DNA of 45,128 bases from Bacillota bacterium (GCA_023399275.1 JAEWQH010000037.1:1-45128); one strand, 5' to 3'. Shown: positions 17,717-26,779, counted from the stretch's first letter. The notes: a model not told the origin generated them from the sequence alone. Numbers and translations: made by a program.

Positions 17717-20092
17717 ATGGAACTGCATGGAATCGTAACGCTGCCCGTCATCCCGCTACGCGGAATCGCGGTGCTGCCAAACGAGGTGATGCATTGCGAT
17801 ATCGGACGGAAAAAGACGCTCTCCGCCATGGAGCAGGCGCTTTCGGACGAAGGGTATGCTTTCTTTGTTTCGCAAAAAAACGCGAAGGTCGTCGATGTGA
17901 CGCCGGAGGATCTCTTCTCCGTCGGCACCATCTGCCGTATTCGGCAGGTATTCCGCATTCAGAATGACACGGTGCACCTGCTGGTGACCGGGGTCGCGCG
18001 CGCGAAGATCGCGCACATGATCTCCGAAAATCCGCACTATACCGCGCAGGTTGAGATCATTGAGGACGTCGAGCCGGATGCGTACACGGCGGAGGCGCTG
18101 CGCCGCCGCCTGCGGGATGGCTTTACCGAGCACGCCGGCCAGCGCGACCGGCTGACGCAGGATCAAAGGGACGCCGTGCTGGCGATGCCGACGCTCTCCG
18201 AACTGACGGACGCGGTCGCGCAGCACGTGGTCAGCAAGCTGGAGGATAAGCAGAAGCTCATCGAGCAGACGGACCTCGTCGCCCGCGCGGCAAGCCTGCT
18301 GGGCATCATTGAAAACGAGCTGATGGTCATGCAGATGGATCGCCGCATCGCAGGCAAGATCAAGGCGGCCGTGGAGCGCAACCAGAAGGAGTTCGTGCTG
18401 CGCGAGCAGCTCAAGGCCGTTCAGGAGGAGCTCGGCGAGGGCGGAGACGATATTCTGGATGCATACCGCGAGCGCGCGGAGAAGAAGGATCTGCCGCCCG
18501 AGGTGAAAAAGGCGCTGGATAAGCAGCTCGACCGCTTCGCCTCGCTGCCCGGCGGCTCCCACGAGGCGCCGATGGCGCAGGCGTATATCGAGCTGATCCT
18601 CGATCTGCCCTGGACAGAGGAGACGGAGGACAATCTTGATTTGACGCACGCAAAGGCGGTGCTCGATCGGGATCACTTCGGCATGGAGAAGGTCAAGACC
18701 CGCATCGTCGAAACGCTGGCGGTCCAGCGGCTGACGAACAATCCGCAGGGACAGATCCTCTGCCTCGTCGGCCCTCCGGGTGTCGGCAAGACGTCCATCG
18801 TGCGCGGGATCGCGGAGGCGATGGGGCGAAACTTCGTCCGCATGAGCCTCGGCGGGGTGCATGACGAGGCGGAGATCCGCGGGCACCGGCGCACCTACAT
18901 CGGCGCGCAGCCCGGCCGCGTGATCGAGGCCATGCGCAAGTCCGGCTCCGTCAACCCCGTGCTGCTCTTCGACGAGATCGACAAGCTCGGCAAGGATATG
19001 CGCGGCGATCCGTCCAGCGCGATGCTGGAGGTGCTCGACAGCGCGCAGAACTTCGCTTTTGTGGATCACTTCCTCGAGCTGCCGTATGACCTGAGCCGCG
19101 CCATGATGATCACCACCGCAAACGACGCGGGCTCGATTCCGCGCCCGCTGCTCGACCGCATGGAGCTCATCGAGGTGCCGAGCTACCTCTTTGACGAAAA
19201 GATCGAAATTGCCCGCTGCCACCTGCTGCCCAAGCAGATGGAGAAGCATGGGCTCAAGAAGACGAACCTGCGCGTGTCCGACGCGGCGCTGGGCATCCTG
19301 ATCGGCGGCTACACCCGCGAGGCGGGCGTGCGCGAGCTCGAGCGTGTGATCGCGAGCGTCTGCCGCAAGGCGGCCTGCGAGCTTGCCGAGGGCAAATCGC
19401 GCATCACGCTCACCGAGGGCCGCATCACGGAGTGGCTCGGGCCGCAGAAGTTCAAAAAGAGCGAGCCGCTGCGCCCCGATACGGTCGGCGTGGTGACGGG
19501 CCTTGCGTGGACGAGCGTCGGCGGCGAGACGCTGGAGGTGGAGAGCGCGGCGGTGCCCGGCAAGGGTGTGCTGCAGCTCACCGGCCAGCTTGGTGACGTG
19601 ATGCAGGAGTCCGCAAAGGCGGCGATGACCTACGTGCGCGCCAACTCCGCGCGCTTTGGCATAGAGCCCTCGTTTCTCGAGACGCTGGATGTCCACATCC
19701 ATGTGCCGGAGGGCGCGGTGCCGAAGGACGGCCCCTCCGCCGGCGTTGCGATGGCTACGGCGCTGGTCTCCGCGCTCACCGGCATCCCGGTGAAGAGCAC
19801 GGTGGCCATGACGGGCGAGGTGACGCTGCGCGGGCGCGTGCTGCCGATCGGCGGCCTGCGCGAGAAGCTGCTCGCCGCCGTGCGCGCGGGCGTTGTGCGC
19901 GTGGTGCTGCCAAAGGCCAACCGGGAGGATCTCTACGACGTGCCGGCGGACATCAAGGGCGCGCTGAAGATCGACTACGCGGAGACGGTGGATGACGTGC
20001 TGGGCGTTGCGCTCACCATGCATCCGCACGGCGCGGAGCTGCCGCTGAATCTGCCGGGAATGGATATGACGCATGAAGCAGTTCGCCATTAA
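17717..20092 (+). CDS. lon: ATP-dependent protease Lon
   Basis: Cytosolic protease that degrades misfolded and regulatory proteins; 791 aa. N-terminal substrate domain (VTLPVIPLRGIAVLPNEV). AAA+ module with Walker A GPPGVGKTS near residue 353 and Walker B LLFDEIDKLG. Protease domain with Ser674 in PKDGPSAGVAMA and Lys717 in GGLREKLLAA. The open frame begins 58 codons earlier, but GGAGGTGAAGACAGA precedes the ATG at 17717 and the earlier part is not Lon-like. The stop overlaps ysxC by 20 bp, the usual Firmicute lon-ysxC pair. A CIRCE-like box lies at the promoter. Confidence 0.97.
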   Translation: MELHGIVTLPVIPLRGIAVLPNEVMHCDIGRKKTLSAMEQALSDEGYAFFVSQKNAKVVDVTPEDLFSVGTICRIRQVFRIQNDTVHLLVTGVARAKIAHMISENPHYTAQVEIIEDVEPDAYTAEALRRRLRDGFTEHAGQRDRLTQDQRDAVLAMPTLSELTDAVAQHVVSKLEDKQKLIEQTDLVARAASLLGIIENELMVMQMDRRIAGKIKAAVERNQKEFVLREQLKAVQEELGEGGDDILDAYRERAEKKDLPPEVKKALDKQLDRFASLPGGSHEAPMAQAYIELILDLPWTEETEDNLDLTHAKAVLDRDHFGMEKVKTRIVETLAVQRLTNNPQGQILCLVGPPGVGKTSIVRGIAEAMGRNFVRMSLGGVHDEAEIRGHRRTYIGAQPGRVIEAMRKSGSVNPVLLFDEIDKLGKDMRGDPSSAMLEVLDSAQNFAFVDHFLELPYDLSRAMMITTANDAGSIPRPLLDRMELIEVPSYLFDEKIEIARCHLLPKQMEKHGLKKTNLRVSDAALGILIGGYTREAGVRELERVIASVCRKAACELAEGKSRITLTEGRITEWLGPQKFKKSEPLRPDTVGVVTGLAWTSVGGETLEVESAAVPGKGVLQLTGQLGDVMQESAKAAMTYVRANSARFGIEPSFLETLDVHIHVPEGAVPKDGPSAGVAMATALVSALTGIPVKSTVAMTGEVTLRGRVLPIGGLREKLLAAVRAGVVRVVLPKANREDLYDVPADIKGALKIDYAETVDDVLGVALTMHPHGAELPLNLPGMDMTHEAVRH

Positions 20093-20765
20093 CCGGGCAT
20101 CGTTTGTCACAAGCGTTGGGCAGGGTCAAGGGTACCCTGCCCCGCTTGCGTGTGAAATCGCCATCGTCGGGCGCAGCAATGTAGGCAAGAGCAGCCTGAT
20201 CAACTGCCTGACGAACCACGGCAAGCTCGCCAAGACCTCCCAAACGCCGGGAAAGACGCGTCTGATCAACTACTTTCTGATCAACAACGCCTTCTACCTC
20301 GTGGATCTGCCCGGCTACGGTTTTGCCAAGCGCAGCAAGGACGAGCAGGCGGAGTGGGGCGGCCTGATCGGCGGCTATGTCAACAGCGGCAGGCCGAAGC
20401 ATCTGTTTTTGCTCCTCGATATCCGCCACGAACCCTCACCGGAGGATCAGCAGATGTTTCAGTGGACGCTGCATGCGGGCATCCCGTTTACGCTGGTTGC
20501 GACCAAGGCGGATAAAATCGCCAAGTCCCAGCGCATGATCGCCGCCAATAAGGCGGCAAAGCTGCTCGGTGCGCCGCCGTTTGCCATACCGTTTTCGGCG
20601 CAGGAAAAGATCGGCAAGGAGGCGCTGACAGAGCGCATCGGCCAGATCTGCGAGGACGCGGCGGCGCAGGCGGAGCGCGCGGCGCAGGCGGAGCTCCTGT
20701 TTGCGGACGCCGGGGAAGCCTTTGCCGCGGCGGAGGAAGAGGGGCAGCGGTTCCAGGGCGAGTGA
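20073..20765 (+). CDS. ysxC: Ribosome biogenesis GTPase YsxC/EngB
   Basis: Circularly ordered Era/TrmE-like GTPase needed for 50S assembly. G1 GRSNVGKSSLIN, G2 region TPGKTRLINYF, G3 DLPGYG, G4 TKADK, G5 SAQ. The GTPase fold ends near residue 195. A C-terminal extension of about 30 residues rich in Ala and Glu (from AAAQAERAAQ) makes it 230 aa, longer than the usual ~195-200. It overlaps the end of lon and is probably translated from the same mRNA. Confidence 0.95.
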   Translation: MKQFAINRASFVTSVGQGQGYPAPLACEIAIVGRSNVGKSSLINCLTNHGKLAKTSQTPGKTRLINYFLINNAFYLVDLPGYGFAKRSKDEQAEWGGLIGGYVNSGRPKHLFLLLDIRHEPSPEDQQMFQWTLHAGIPFTLVATKADKIAKSQRMIAANKAAKLLGAPPFAIPFSAQEKIGKEALTERIGQICEDAAAQAERAAQAELLFADAGEAFAAAEEEGQRFQGE

Positions 20766-20839
20766 CGGGCCCGGCTTTGTGACCTTTCGGACGGGAAATG
20801 CCCGGTTTTCGGGCGGTTTTGCGGAAAGTGAACTTTTCC

Positions 20840-20868
20840 TTGACAGGCACAAAAAACTTTAGCATAAT
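20840..20868 (+). promoter_or_regulatory. Strong predicted promoter of zinc-ribbon gene
   Basis: Consensus -35 TTGACA (20840-20845), 17-bp spacer, -10 CATAAT (20863-20868, five of six). It opens a new unit after ysxC. Confidence 0.75.
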
Positions 20869-20869
20869 A

Positions 20870-20886
20870 CCAAACGTAACGTTTGG
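20870..20886 (+). promoter_or_regulatory. Operator-like palindrome at the transcription start
   Basis: CCAAACG-TAA-CGTTTGG, a perfect 7-bp dyad, begins one base after the -10 and so covers about +1 of the transcript. This is a classic repressor position. The regulator is unknown. Confidence 0.55.
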
Positions 20887-20908
20887 AAGCAAAGGCGGGG
20901 CGAAAGCT

Positions 20909-21232
20909 ATGGCATTGCGTAAGTGCCCGAAGTGTGAACTGAACTACATTCGTGAAGGCGAGGACTTCTGCGAGGTGTGCAAGCGCGAGATGAAGCGCGC
21001 GCAGGCGCACATCCGCCACGCGGAGGAGGAGAGCGACGAGGACGAGATCGTCATGTGCTCCGAGTGCGGCGAGCATCCGGCAGCGCGCGGCGGCGAGCTT
21101 TGCCTTGCCTGCCTCAAGGAGAAAAAGCGGCAGGTGGAGCTGGAGAACGCCACCGCACTGCCGACGGACGACGAATTCAGCGACGAGGATCTTCTGGACG
21201 AAGACGAGGAGATCGACGCCGAAGAGGAATAG
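20909..21232 (+). CDS. Small zinc-ribbon protein with acidic tail
   Basis: 107 aa. Two cysteine clusters (CPKC...CEVC near residues 6-26, CSEC...CLAC near 50-66) should bind one or two zinc ions. The last ~25 residues are almost all Asp/Glu. A basic linker (KREMKRAQAHIRHAEE) separates the two. I do not recognise a function; nucleic-acid or protein contact is typical for such ribbons. The start ATG at 20909 gives MALRKCPKC; the Shine-Dalgarno is poor (GGCGGGG). It has its own promoter with an operator-like dyad, and the phosphoesterase gene follows 44 bp later. Confidence 0.8.
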   Translation: MALRKCPKCELNYIREGEDFCEVCKREMKRAQAHIRHAEEESDEDEIVMCSECGEHPAARGGELCLACLKEKKRQVELENATALPTDDEFSDEDLLDEDEEIDAEEE

Positions 21233-21276
21233 ACGAGAGCAAGCTGCCGCAGTGCGCGGCGGAGAGGAGCGGTTGG

Positions 21277-21969
21277 ATGCGGATTTACGCCATTGCGGAC
21301 CTGCACCTTTCGCTCACCTCGGATAAGCCCATGGACGTGTTTGGCGAAGCCTGGCGCGGGCATGCGGAGAAAATTGAGCGGCACTGGCGCGAGCGGGTCA
21401 CGCAGGACGACCTCGTACTGGTGCCCGGCGATATCAGTTGGGCAATGCAGCTTTCCGCCGCATTGCCCGATCTTTCGTTCATCGGCGACCTGCCGGGCAA
21501 GAAGATACTGCTCAAAGGCAACCACGACTACTGGTGGAGCGCCATCGGCCGCGTGCGCGCGGCGCTGCCCGCCGGCATGCGCGCGCTGCAAAACGACTCG
21601 TTTGTCGAGGGCGGCGTGGGCATCTGCGGCAGCCGCGGTTGGCTCTGCCCCGGCAGCAACAGCTTCTCCGCGGAAGACGAGAAGATCTACCGGCGCGAGC
21701 TGGACCGCCTCAGCCTTTCGCTCGGCTCCTTGCCGCAGGTTGAGACGAAGATCGCCATGCTGCACTTTCCGCCGTTTTCAGACAGGGAGCGCGGCAGCGG
21801 CGTGACCGAGCGGCTGGAGGAGGCCGGGGTCGATATCGCCGTTTACGGACATCTGCACGGCGAGGCGAACCGCTATGCGTTTGAGGGCGAGCGAAACGGG
21901 GTCGTCTATCACTGCGTTGCGGCGGACAAGCTGGATTTTGCGCCGAAGCTGATCTGCGAATCGAGATAA
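21277..21969 (+). CDS. Metallophosphoesterase of calcineurin type
   Basis: 230-aa two-metal phosphoesterase. The motifs run in order: ADLHLS (D-x-H), PGDISWAM (GDxxW), LKGNHDYWW (GNHD), HFPPF (second metal His) and YGHLHGEANRY (GHxH). Length and order fit a stand-alone bacterial enzyme without extra domains; the substrate cannot be told. The longer open frame upstream reads through another frame of the zinc-ribbon gene, and GGAGAGGAG before the ATG at 21277 sets this start. It is probably cotranscribed with the zinc-ribbon gene and ends at the hairpin at 22016. Confidence 0.92.
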   Translation: MRIYAIADLHLSLTSDKPMDVFGEAWRGHAEKIERHWRERVTQDDLVLVPGDISWAMQLSAALPDLSFIGDLPGKKILLKGNHDYWWSAIGRVRAALPAGMRALQNDSFVEGGVGICGSRGWLCPGSNSFSAEDEKIYRRELDRLSLSLGSLPQVETKIAMLHFPPFSDRERGSGVTERLEEAGVDIAVYGHLHGEANRYAFEGERNGVVYHCVAADKLDFAPKLICESR

Positions 21970-22015
21970 GCAGCCGGGCGGCATATCTTGCACCGTATCG
22001 GCCAAGAGAGAAAGA

Positions 22016-22044
22016 CAGAGAGGGGTATCGGTTGCCCCTCTCTG
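22016..22044. terminator. Bidirectional terminator between phosphoesterase and TadG-like gene
   Basis: Perfect 10-bp stem CAGAGAGGGG / CCCCTCTCTG with a 9-nt loop. It is followed by CTTTGC on the plus strand and TCTTTCTCTC on the minus strand, between two convergent genes. Confidence 0.8.
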
Positions 22045-22077
22045 CTTTGCGTAGTACCGAGATTGGTTTTGGCGGCG

Positions 22078-23226
22078 CTACTCCACCAGCGAGACCGTTC
22101 CCCCGCCGCTGCCGGAGAGGAAGCCGAGGTCGGTTTCCCCCGCGGTTATCTTGACACCGCTGCCGGAGATATTGATGTCCTTCGCCACCACCCGACCATT
22201 GATGGTCGTATTTGCCATATAGATGTTGATGGAGCCGTTGGGCGCATATAGCGTTCCATCGATCGAAACACCGGAAGCTGAGAACATGATATTGCCATTG
22301 ACGGAATAGATGCAGACGGCTGAGTCGGAGGAACTCTTGATCATGTCTCCGTAGAAGTTGATATTACCTGTTGCACAGATCATGCCCTTTCCCGTGAAGG
22401 AGCTGCCGGATACATTGATATTTCCATTGACAAAGATAGCGGAATCGACATTGTGATTGGTACCGTAAAAGTTTAAGTCGCCCTCGTAATAGGTGCCGGC
22501 CGCGATCGCCTCGGCCTTTGCCTCCGCTGCCAGATTCGGCATATCGATGAACGTTGCGGGGGCGGATACTTGGATAGGAACGCTGGTACCATTCCCATTT
22601 TGCGGAACCACTATGGATGTAGCCTGGCAAGTTCCGCCAATTATGATCTGTGCGACATAGGCGGCAAATTGATTCACAGCTTCTGCATTGCCTGAGATTC
22701 GAAAGTCTGAACCCGACATTTGAACCGAGCCGTTCGCATGCACGCTCCCCGTAATATCGATCGATGCGGTATACACGCCCATCGTTCCGGTTCCTCCGGT
22801 AAACAGCGCGTATCCAAACGGGCCGCTCGACGTGCCGCTCTTCTCAGCGACCGCGCGGGCGGAGACCTCGATGCTGTCCAGCCCGAGGACACGCGCAAAG
22901 GTATACTGCACCGTCTCCTTGCAGACGACTTCGACTTTGTTGGCGCTGCCGCTGTACGGGGTGGTGACCGTCGTGCGCTCGGCGGGGACGCCGTTGAGGT
23001 CGGCATATTTGAGCGCCGTGTTCCGCGCGGTGTTGGCGGAGGGCAGATCGCTCGCGGCGGCGAGCGCAGCCGCGTCCGCGGCGTTTTGCAGTTGGCCCTG
23101 GCTGACGGATATCATACCGATATCCACAACCAGCGCCGCGACGCCGCAGAGCATGGCTATCGACACGGCGACCAGCAGGATCGACTGGCCGCGTTCACGC
23201 CCGAGCCATTTGAAAATGGAGCGCAT
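22078..23226 (-). CDS. TadG-like pilus-assembly protein with beta-solenoid-like C-terminus
   Basis: 382 aa. The N-terminus is the TadE/TadG-type anchor: ERGQSILLVAVSIAMLCGVAALVVDIG is one membrane segment, followed by QGQLQNAADAAALAAASDLP, typical of the putative Flp-assembly TadG-like family. The C-terminal ~200 residues have repeated short runs such as GNINVSG, GNINFYG, NGNIMFS and NGSINIY, spaced about 15-25 residues apart, as in right-handed beta-helix or bactofilin-like folds. Start at 23226 has GGAGGAAG. It lies apart from the Tad operon at 26806-35159 but is likely a surface part of the same machine. Bases 22250-22700 look less GC-rich than the flanks. Confidence 0.8.
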   Translation of the reverse strand: MRSIFKWLGRERGQSILLVAVSIAMLCGVAALVVDIGMISVSQGQLQNAADAAALAAASDLPSANTARNTALKYADLNGVPAERTTVTTPYSGSANKVEVVCKETVQYTFARVLGLDSIEVSARAVAEKSGTSSGPFGYALFTGGTGTMGVYTASIDITGSVHANGSVQMSGSDFRISGNAEAVNQFAAYVAQIIIGGTCQATSIVVPQNGNGTSVPIQVSAPATFIDMPNLAAEAKAEAIAAGTYYEGDLNFYGTNHNVDSAIFVNGNINVSGSSFTGKGMICATGNINFYGDMIKSSSDSAVCIYSVNGNIMFSASGVSIDGTLYAPNGSINIYMANTTINGRVVAKDINISGSGVKITAGETDLGFLSGSGGGTVSLVE

Positions 23227-23352
23227 ATACTCTTCCTCCAAGCCCGTCGGCGTCTTTCGGCCGTCCGGGTGCGCGGGCGGCATGCCCGCAGCTTTCTGTT
23301 ACAAATCGATCCGGCATTATGCGGATCGCCCACCATATTCCATACTACTGTC

Positions 23353-23380
23353 AGTATAGAGAATCCATCTAAAAAGTCAA
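23353..23380 (-). promoter_or_regulatory. Predicted promoter of TadG-like gene
   Basis: Minus strand -35 TTGACT (23380-23375), 16-bp spacer, -10 TATACT (23358-23353). A small dyad TACTG-A-CAGTA overlaps the end of the -10. The 5' leader is about 120 nt. Confidence 0.65.
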
Positions 23381-23470
23381 GAAGCGCCCGGTTTTCGGCG
23401 GCTTATAGCCGATGGCACGCATGAAACCGGCTTTTTCGGCGCCTGCGTCCGCGGGCGCGCTGCTGTTACT

Positions 23471-24979
23471 TCACCTGTGCCGGTAAACGGCGTATTCGCC
23501 GTCATCATAGACGCACGTATAATCGTCGTCGTGCGGCAGATCCGCGGAGAGGATATCATCCTGCGATACGATCAGGTGGGTAAAGCCGTATTCGTCCAGC
23601 ACGCTCTTGTAGTATTCCTGCCCCACCTGCAGGCGGTAATACTCCAGCATCACGTCCTTTGCGCCGTTATTTTTTTTGACAAAAACCTCGGCGCGTGGGT
23701 CGATATACGGCTTGAGCCCCATATACTCCGCAAAGCCGCCCTCATTATAGCCCGTATAGAGCACCATGTCTTCCTGCGGTTCGTTTTCCTTGAGGTAGTG
23801 AACCGCTTGCGCAACGGCCGGCGTTTGGTCCGCGCGGACAAAAGCGCTTACCCGCTGGGAGAGGAGACCCGAAACCGTCACCACAACCGCGGCGATCAGC
23901 ACCGCCCGCAGCCGCAGGATGCCCTTGCCCGTATGGATCTTGCCCTTTGGCAGCGAAACGTCCTTTAGTAAGTAAGCGAGCGGAAACATCGCGCAGAGGG
24001 CGAAGATCGAGAAGCTTCGAATAGAAGACAGCGTCAGCACTATGGTGCCGAGCGTGAGCAGCGCGTAGCGCAGCCGCGTTTCCCGGTTTTTTTTGAGCAG
24101 GTAGATCGCCGCGACGAGGAAGATGAAGCCGAAGATCATCATCCCGGTGATATGGTTGATATTCGGCGGCTGCATCTCCAGCACGATGCCGATCTCCTGA
24201 TATCCGTATGAGCGAAAGAGATAGCTCATCGCGGACCATCCGTAGGGGTTGAGAAACCCCGCGGCGAACATAAGAGCAACCGCCGGGAAGAAGTAACGCT
24301 TTGGATATCCCTGCCCGCGGAAGATCCAGAAGCGAAAGCGGAAGGCGTCTATCATGTAGGGCAACAGCAGTACAAACTGAATCGGCCACATCGCTGCGTG
24401 CAGGTTGATCAGCAGCGCGGAGAGCGCCGGCAGCGCCAGCAGATATCGCGGCTTGGCGGTGCCGGTGAACCGCTCCAGCAGATACAGCTCGACGGAGAGG
24501 ACCAGTAGCGTAAAGACGATCGGCCGCGAGGTGACCGTCAGCTTGAGCGCGGCGGAGGCCAACAGGGCCGCGAGAAATGCTGCGATGGCGTTGCCCTGCG
24601 AAAGATACCGCGCCAGCTTGTACAAAACGGCCACTGTGGCGCAATAGACCGCAAACAAAAGCGCGAGCACGCCGGCTGCGCCGAGCCGGGAGTAGACGCA
24701 CCAGTAGAGGACGGCGGAGAGCCACTGCTGCATCAGAAAGCGAAAGTTTTGATGCAGCGTAAACGGCTCGATGGTCGGTATGCCGTTTTCCAGCACATAG
24801 CGTCCGCTGTTGAGCAGAAACCACAGGTCGTTGTCCAGCGCCAGCACCATGACGAGGCAGGGTAGAAAGACGAGCAGGGACAGGATCACGCGCGCGCGTT
24901 TCTCCTGCCGTTCGGTCTGCAAAAAATCAGTCGCAGCCATCCCCTCCGCGCGGCTTGCGCGCGCCGGTGTTTGCGTCAT
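23471..24979 (-). CDS. Polytopic membrane protein, glycosyltransferase-C-like
   Basis: 502 aa with about 11-12 membrane segments (residues ~30-370) and a soluble C-terminal domain of ~110 residues. The first loop has LDNDLWFLLNSGRYVLENGIPTIEPFT, an Asp-containing outer loop of the kind seen in GT-C enzymes that use polyprenyl-phosphate sugars. The tail (YTGYNEGGFAEYMGLKPYIDPRAEVF) resembles the C-terminal part of such clostridial membrane proteins. No exact family can be named. It diverges from the flavoprotein gene at 25125; both could serve surface polysaccharide, which is inference. Start 24979 has AAGGGGA; a Met 13 codons later is possible. Confidence 0.6.
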   Translation of the reverse strand: MTQTPARASRAEGMAATDFLQTERQEKRARVILSLLVFLPCLVMVLALDNDLWFLLNSGRYVLENGIPTIEPFTLHQNFRFLMQQWLSAVLYWCVYSRLGAAGVLALLFAVYCATVAVLYKLARYLSQGNAIAAFLAALLASAALKLTVTSRPIVFTLLVLSVELYLLERFTGTAKPRYLLALPALSALLINLHAAMWPIQFVLLLPYMIDAFRFRFWIFRGQGYPKRYFFPAVALMFAAGFLNPYGWSAMSYLFRSYGYQEIGIVLEMQPPNINHITGMMIFGFIFLVAAIYLLKKNRETRLRYALLTLGTIVLTLSSIRSFSIFALCAMFPLAYLLKDVSLPKGKIHTGKGILRLRAVLIAAVVVTVSGLLSQRVSAFVRADQTPAVAQAVHYLKENEPQEDMVLYTGYNEGGFAEYMGLKPYIDPRAEVFVKKNNGAKDVMLEYYRLQVGQEYYKSVLDEYGFTHLIVSQDDILSADLPHDDDYTCVYDDGEYAVYRHR

Positions 24980-25124
24980 GACGGTGTTTTCCCCTTCCCA
25001 TCGTTTGCGCGCGAGCGCGTGTTTTTGGCTTTTCTTCCGACCGTAAAAGTGGTATGATACCAGCGAATCGAACCCATTTCTTTCTGCTCATTTCCCAGTG
25101 CGGCATCGCACACAAGGAGACGGA

Positions 25125-26678
25125 ATGTCACAACGCAAGCAGACGCACGTGGTCGTGATCGGCGCGGGGCCGGCCGGCCTGACAGCCGCATATGAACTGC
25201 TCGAACAGCCGGAGGCATATCGTGTCACCGTGCTTGAGGAGGATACGCGCATCGGCGGCATCTCCAAGACCGTTTGCCATGCCGGCAATCGGATGGACAT
25301 CGGCGGGCACCGTTTCTTTTCGAAAGACGGCCACGTGAGCGATTGGTGGCAGCGCATGCTGCCCATGCAGGGTGCGCCCGCATTTGACGATCGCGTGCTG
25401 CGCCGGGAGGTGCGACTCAGCCCCGGCGGGCCGGACCCGGAGCGGGAGGATCGCGTGATGCTCGACCGCCGCCGCGTCTCGCGCATCTACTTTGGCGGCA
25501 GCTTTTACGATTATCCGATCAGCCTGCGTTGGTCCACCATACGCAGCATGGGGCTCCTGACCACGCTGCGGGCTGGGGGATCCTATCTGTACGCCTGCGT
25601 GCGGAAGCTGCCGGAGACCTCTTTGGAAAACTTCTATATCAACCGCTTCGGCCGCGTGCTTTACGGCATGTTCTTCGAGAGCTATACCGAGAAGGTCTGG
25701 GGGCGGCATCCGCGCAGCATCTCGGCAGACTGGGGCGCCCAGCGCGTCAAAGGGCTGTCCGTGTTCGCGCTGCTGAAAAACATCGCCGATCGGGTGTTGC
25801 CAAAGCGCGCGCGGCAGGTCGAAACCTCGCTGATCGAGGCGTTTGCCTATCCCAAATACGGCCCCGGCCAGCTCTGGGAAACGGCGTGCGGCGAGGTGTG
25901 CGCGCGCGGCGGCGAGGTGCGCACGGGCAGGCGGGCGACCGGCTTTCTGCGCGAAGGCGGGCGCATCTCGGCCGTGCTGTGCGACGGCGAGGCGATCCCT
26001 TGCGACCTAGTGATCTCCTCCATGCCGCTGCGCGATCTGGTGCGCGGCCTGCCGGATGTGCCGCCGGAGATCCGGCGCATTGCGGACGGTCTTCCGTATC
26101 GCGATTTTGTTACGGTCGGCCTGCTGGTCGAGAGGCTGAAGCTGAAGAACACGACCGGCTTGCCGACGCTGGGGGATATCGTGCCGGACTGTTGGATCTA
26201 TGTTCAGGACCGAGGCGTGAAGCTCGGGCGCATCCAGATTTTCAACAACTGGTCTCCCTATCTGGTGCGCGATCCTCTGCATACGGTCTGGATCGGACTG
26301 GAGTACTTCTGCGCCGAGGGAGATGCGTTCTGGTCGCTTTCCGAGCAGGATTGCGTCTCGCTGGCGGTGGAAGAGCTTACGCGCATCGGCGTGATCGGCG
26401 AAGACACACCGATACTGGATAGCTGCCGCGAGCGCGTCGCCAAAGCATACCCGGCATACTTCGATACATATGCCGAGATCGACCGGCTCAAAGACTACCT
26501 CAACGGGCTGGAGAACCTCTACTGTATCGGCCGCAACGGGCAGCATCGCTACAACAACATGGATCACTCCATGGCCACCGCGTTTGAGGCCGTCGCCAAC
26601 ATCCGCGCAGGCGTCGGCAACCGGGAAAACATCTGGGCCGTCAACACCGAGCAGGCCTACCACGAAAAGAAAGCCTGA
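25125..26678 (+). CDS. FAD-dependent oxidoreductase, UDP-galactopyranose mutase-like
   Basis: 517 aa. N-terminal dinucleotide fold VVVIGAGPAGLTAAYELLE, then the acidic strand end VTVLEED and GGISKTV. The motif GNRMDIGGHRFFSK matches Glf-like and protoporphyrinogen-oxidase-like amine oxidases. The C-terminal FAD motif is ENLYCIGRNGQHRYNNMDHSM. Proteins of this class are common in polysaccharide clusters, where they contract or oxidise sugars; the true substrate here is unknown. AAGGAGACGGA before the ATG at 25125 favours MSQRKQTHV over an upstream Met. A TATGAT within the dyad TGGTAT-G-ATACCA (25050-25062) may be its -10, though the -35 is poor. Confidence 0.85.
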   Translation: MSQRKQTHVVVIGAGPAGLTAAYELLEQPEAYRVTVLEEDTRIGGISKTVCHAGNRMDIGGHRFFSKDGHVSDWWQRMLPMQGAPAFDDRVLRREVRLSPGGPDPEREDRVMLDRRRVSRIYFGGSFYDYPISLRWSTIRSMGLLTTLRAGGSYLYACVRKLPETSLENFYINRFGRVLYGMFFESYTEKVWGRHPRSISADWGAQRVKGLSVFALLKNIADRVLPKRARQVETSLIEAFAYPKYGPGQLWETACGEVCARGGEVRTGRRATGFLREGGRISAVLCDGEAIPCDLVISSMPLRDLVRGLPDVPPEIRRIADGLPYRDFVTVGLLVERLKLKNTTGLPTLGDIVPDCWIYVQDRGVKLGRIQIFNNWSPYLVRDPLHTVWIGLEYFCAEGDAFWSLSEQDCVSLAVEELTRIGVIGEDTPILDSCRERVAKAYPAYFDTYAEIDRLKDYLNGLENLYCIGRNGQHRYNNMDHSMATAFEAVANIRAGVGNRENIWAVNTEQAYHEKKA

Positions 26679-26728
26679 CGGATGTGTAAGCCGCCGGAAA
26701 AGAGCGGCCGAAAAAACAAATGCACCTG

Positions 26729-26779
26729 CAAAAAGAGCGCAACCGCCCGGCTGCCGTCAGCCTGTGCTGCTGCGCTTTT
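26729..26779. terminator. Bidirectional terminator between flavoprotein and Tad operon ends
   Basis: Two nested helices, GCGCA / TGCGC (26737-26741, 26771-26775) and GGCTG / CAGCC (26749-26753, 26758-26762). The outer stem is flanked by A-runs on the left and TTTT on the right, so it can end transcripts from both sides. It lies in the 127-bp gap between converging genes. Confidence 0.6.

Noticed and set aside
17756..20110. 784-codon minus-strand ORF opposite lon
   Set aside because: Antisense shadow; His/Arg/Leu-rich composition with no domains.
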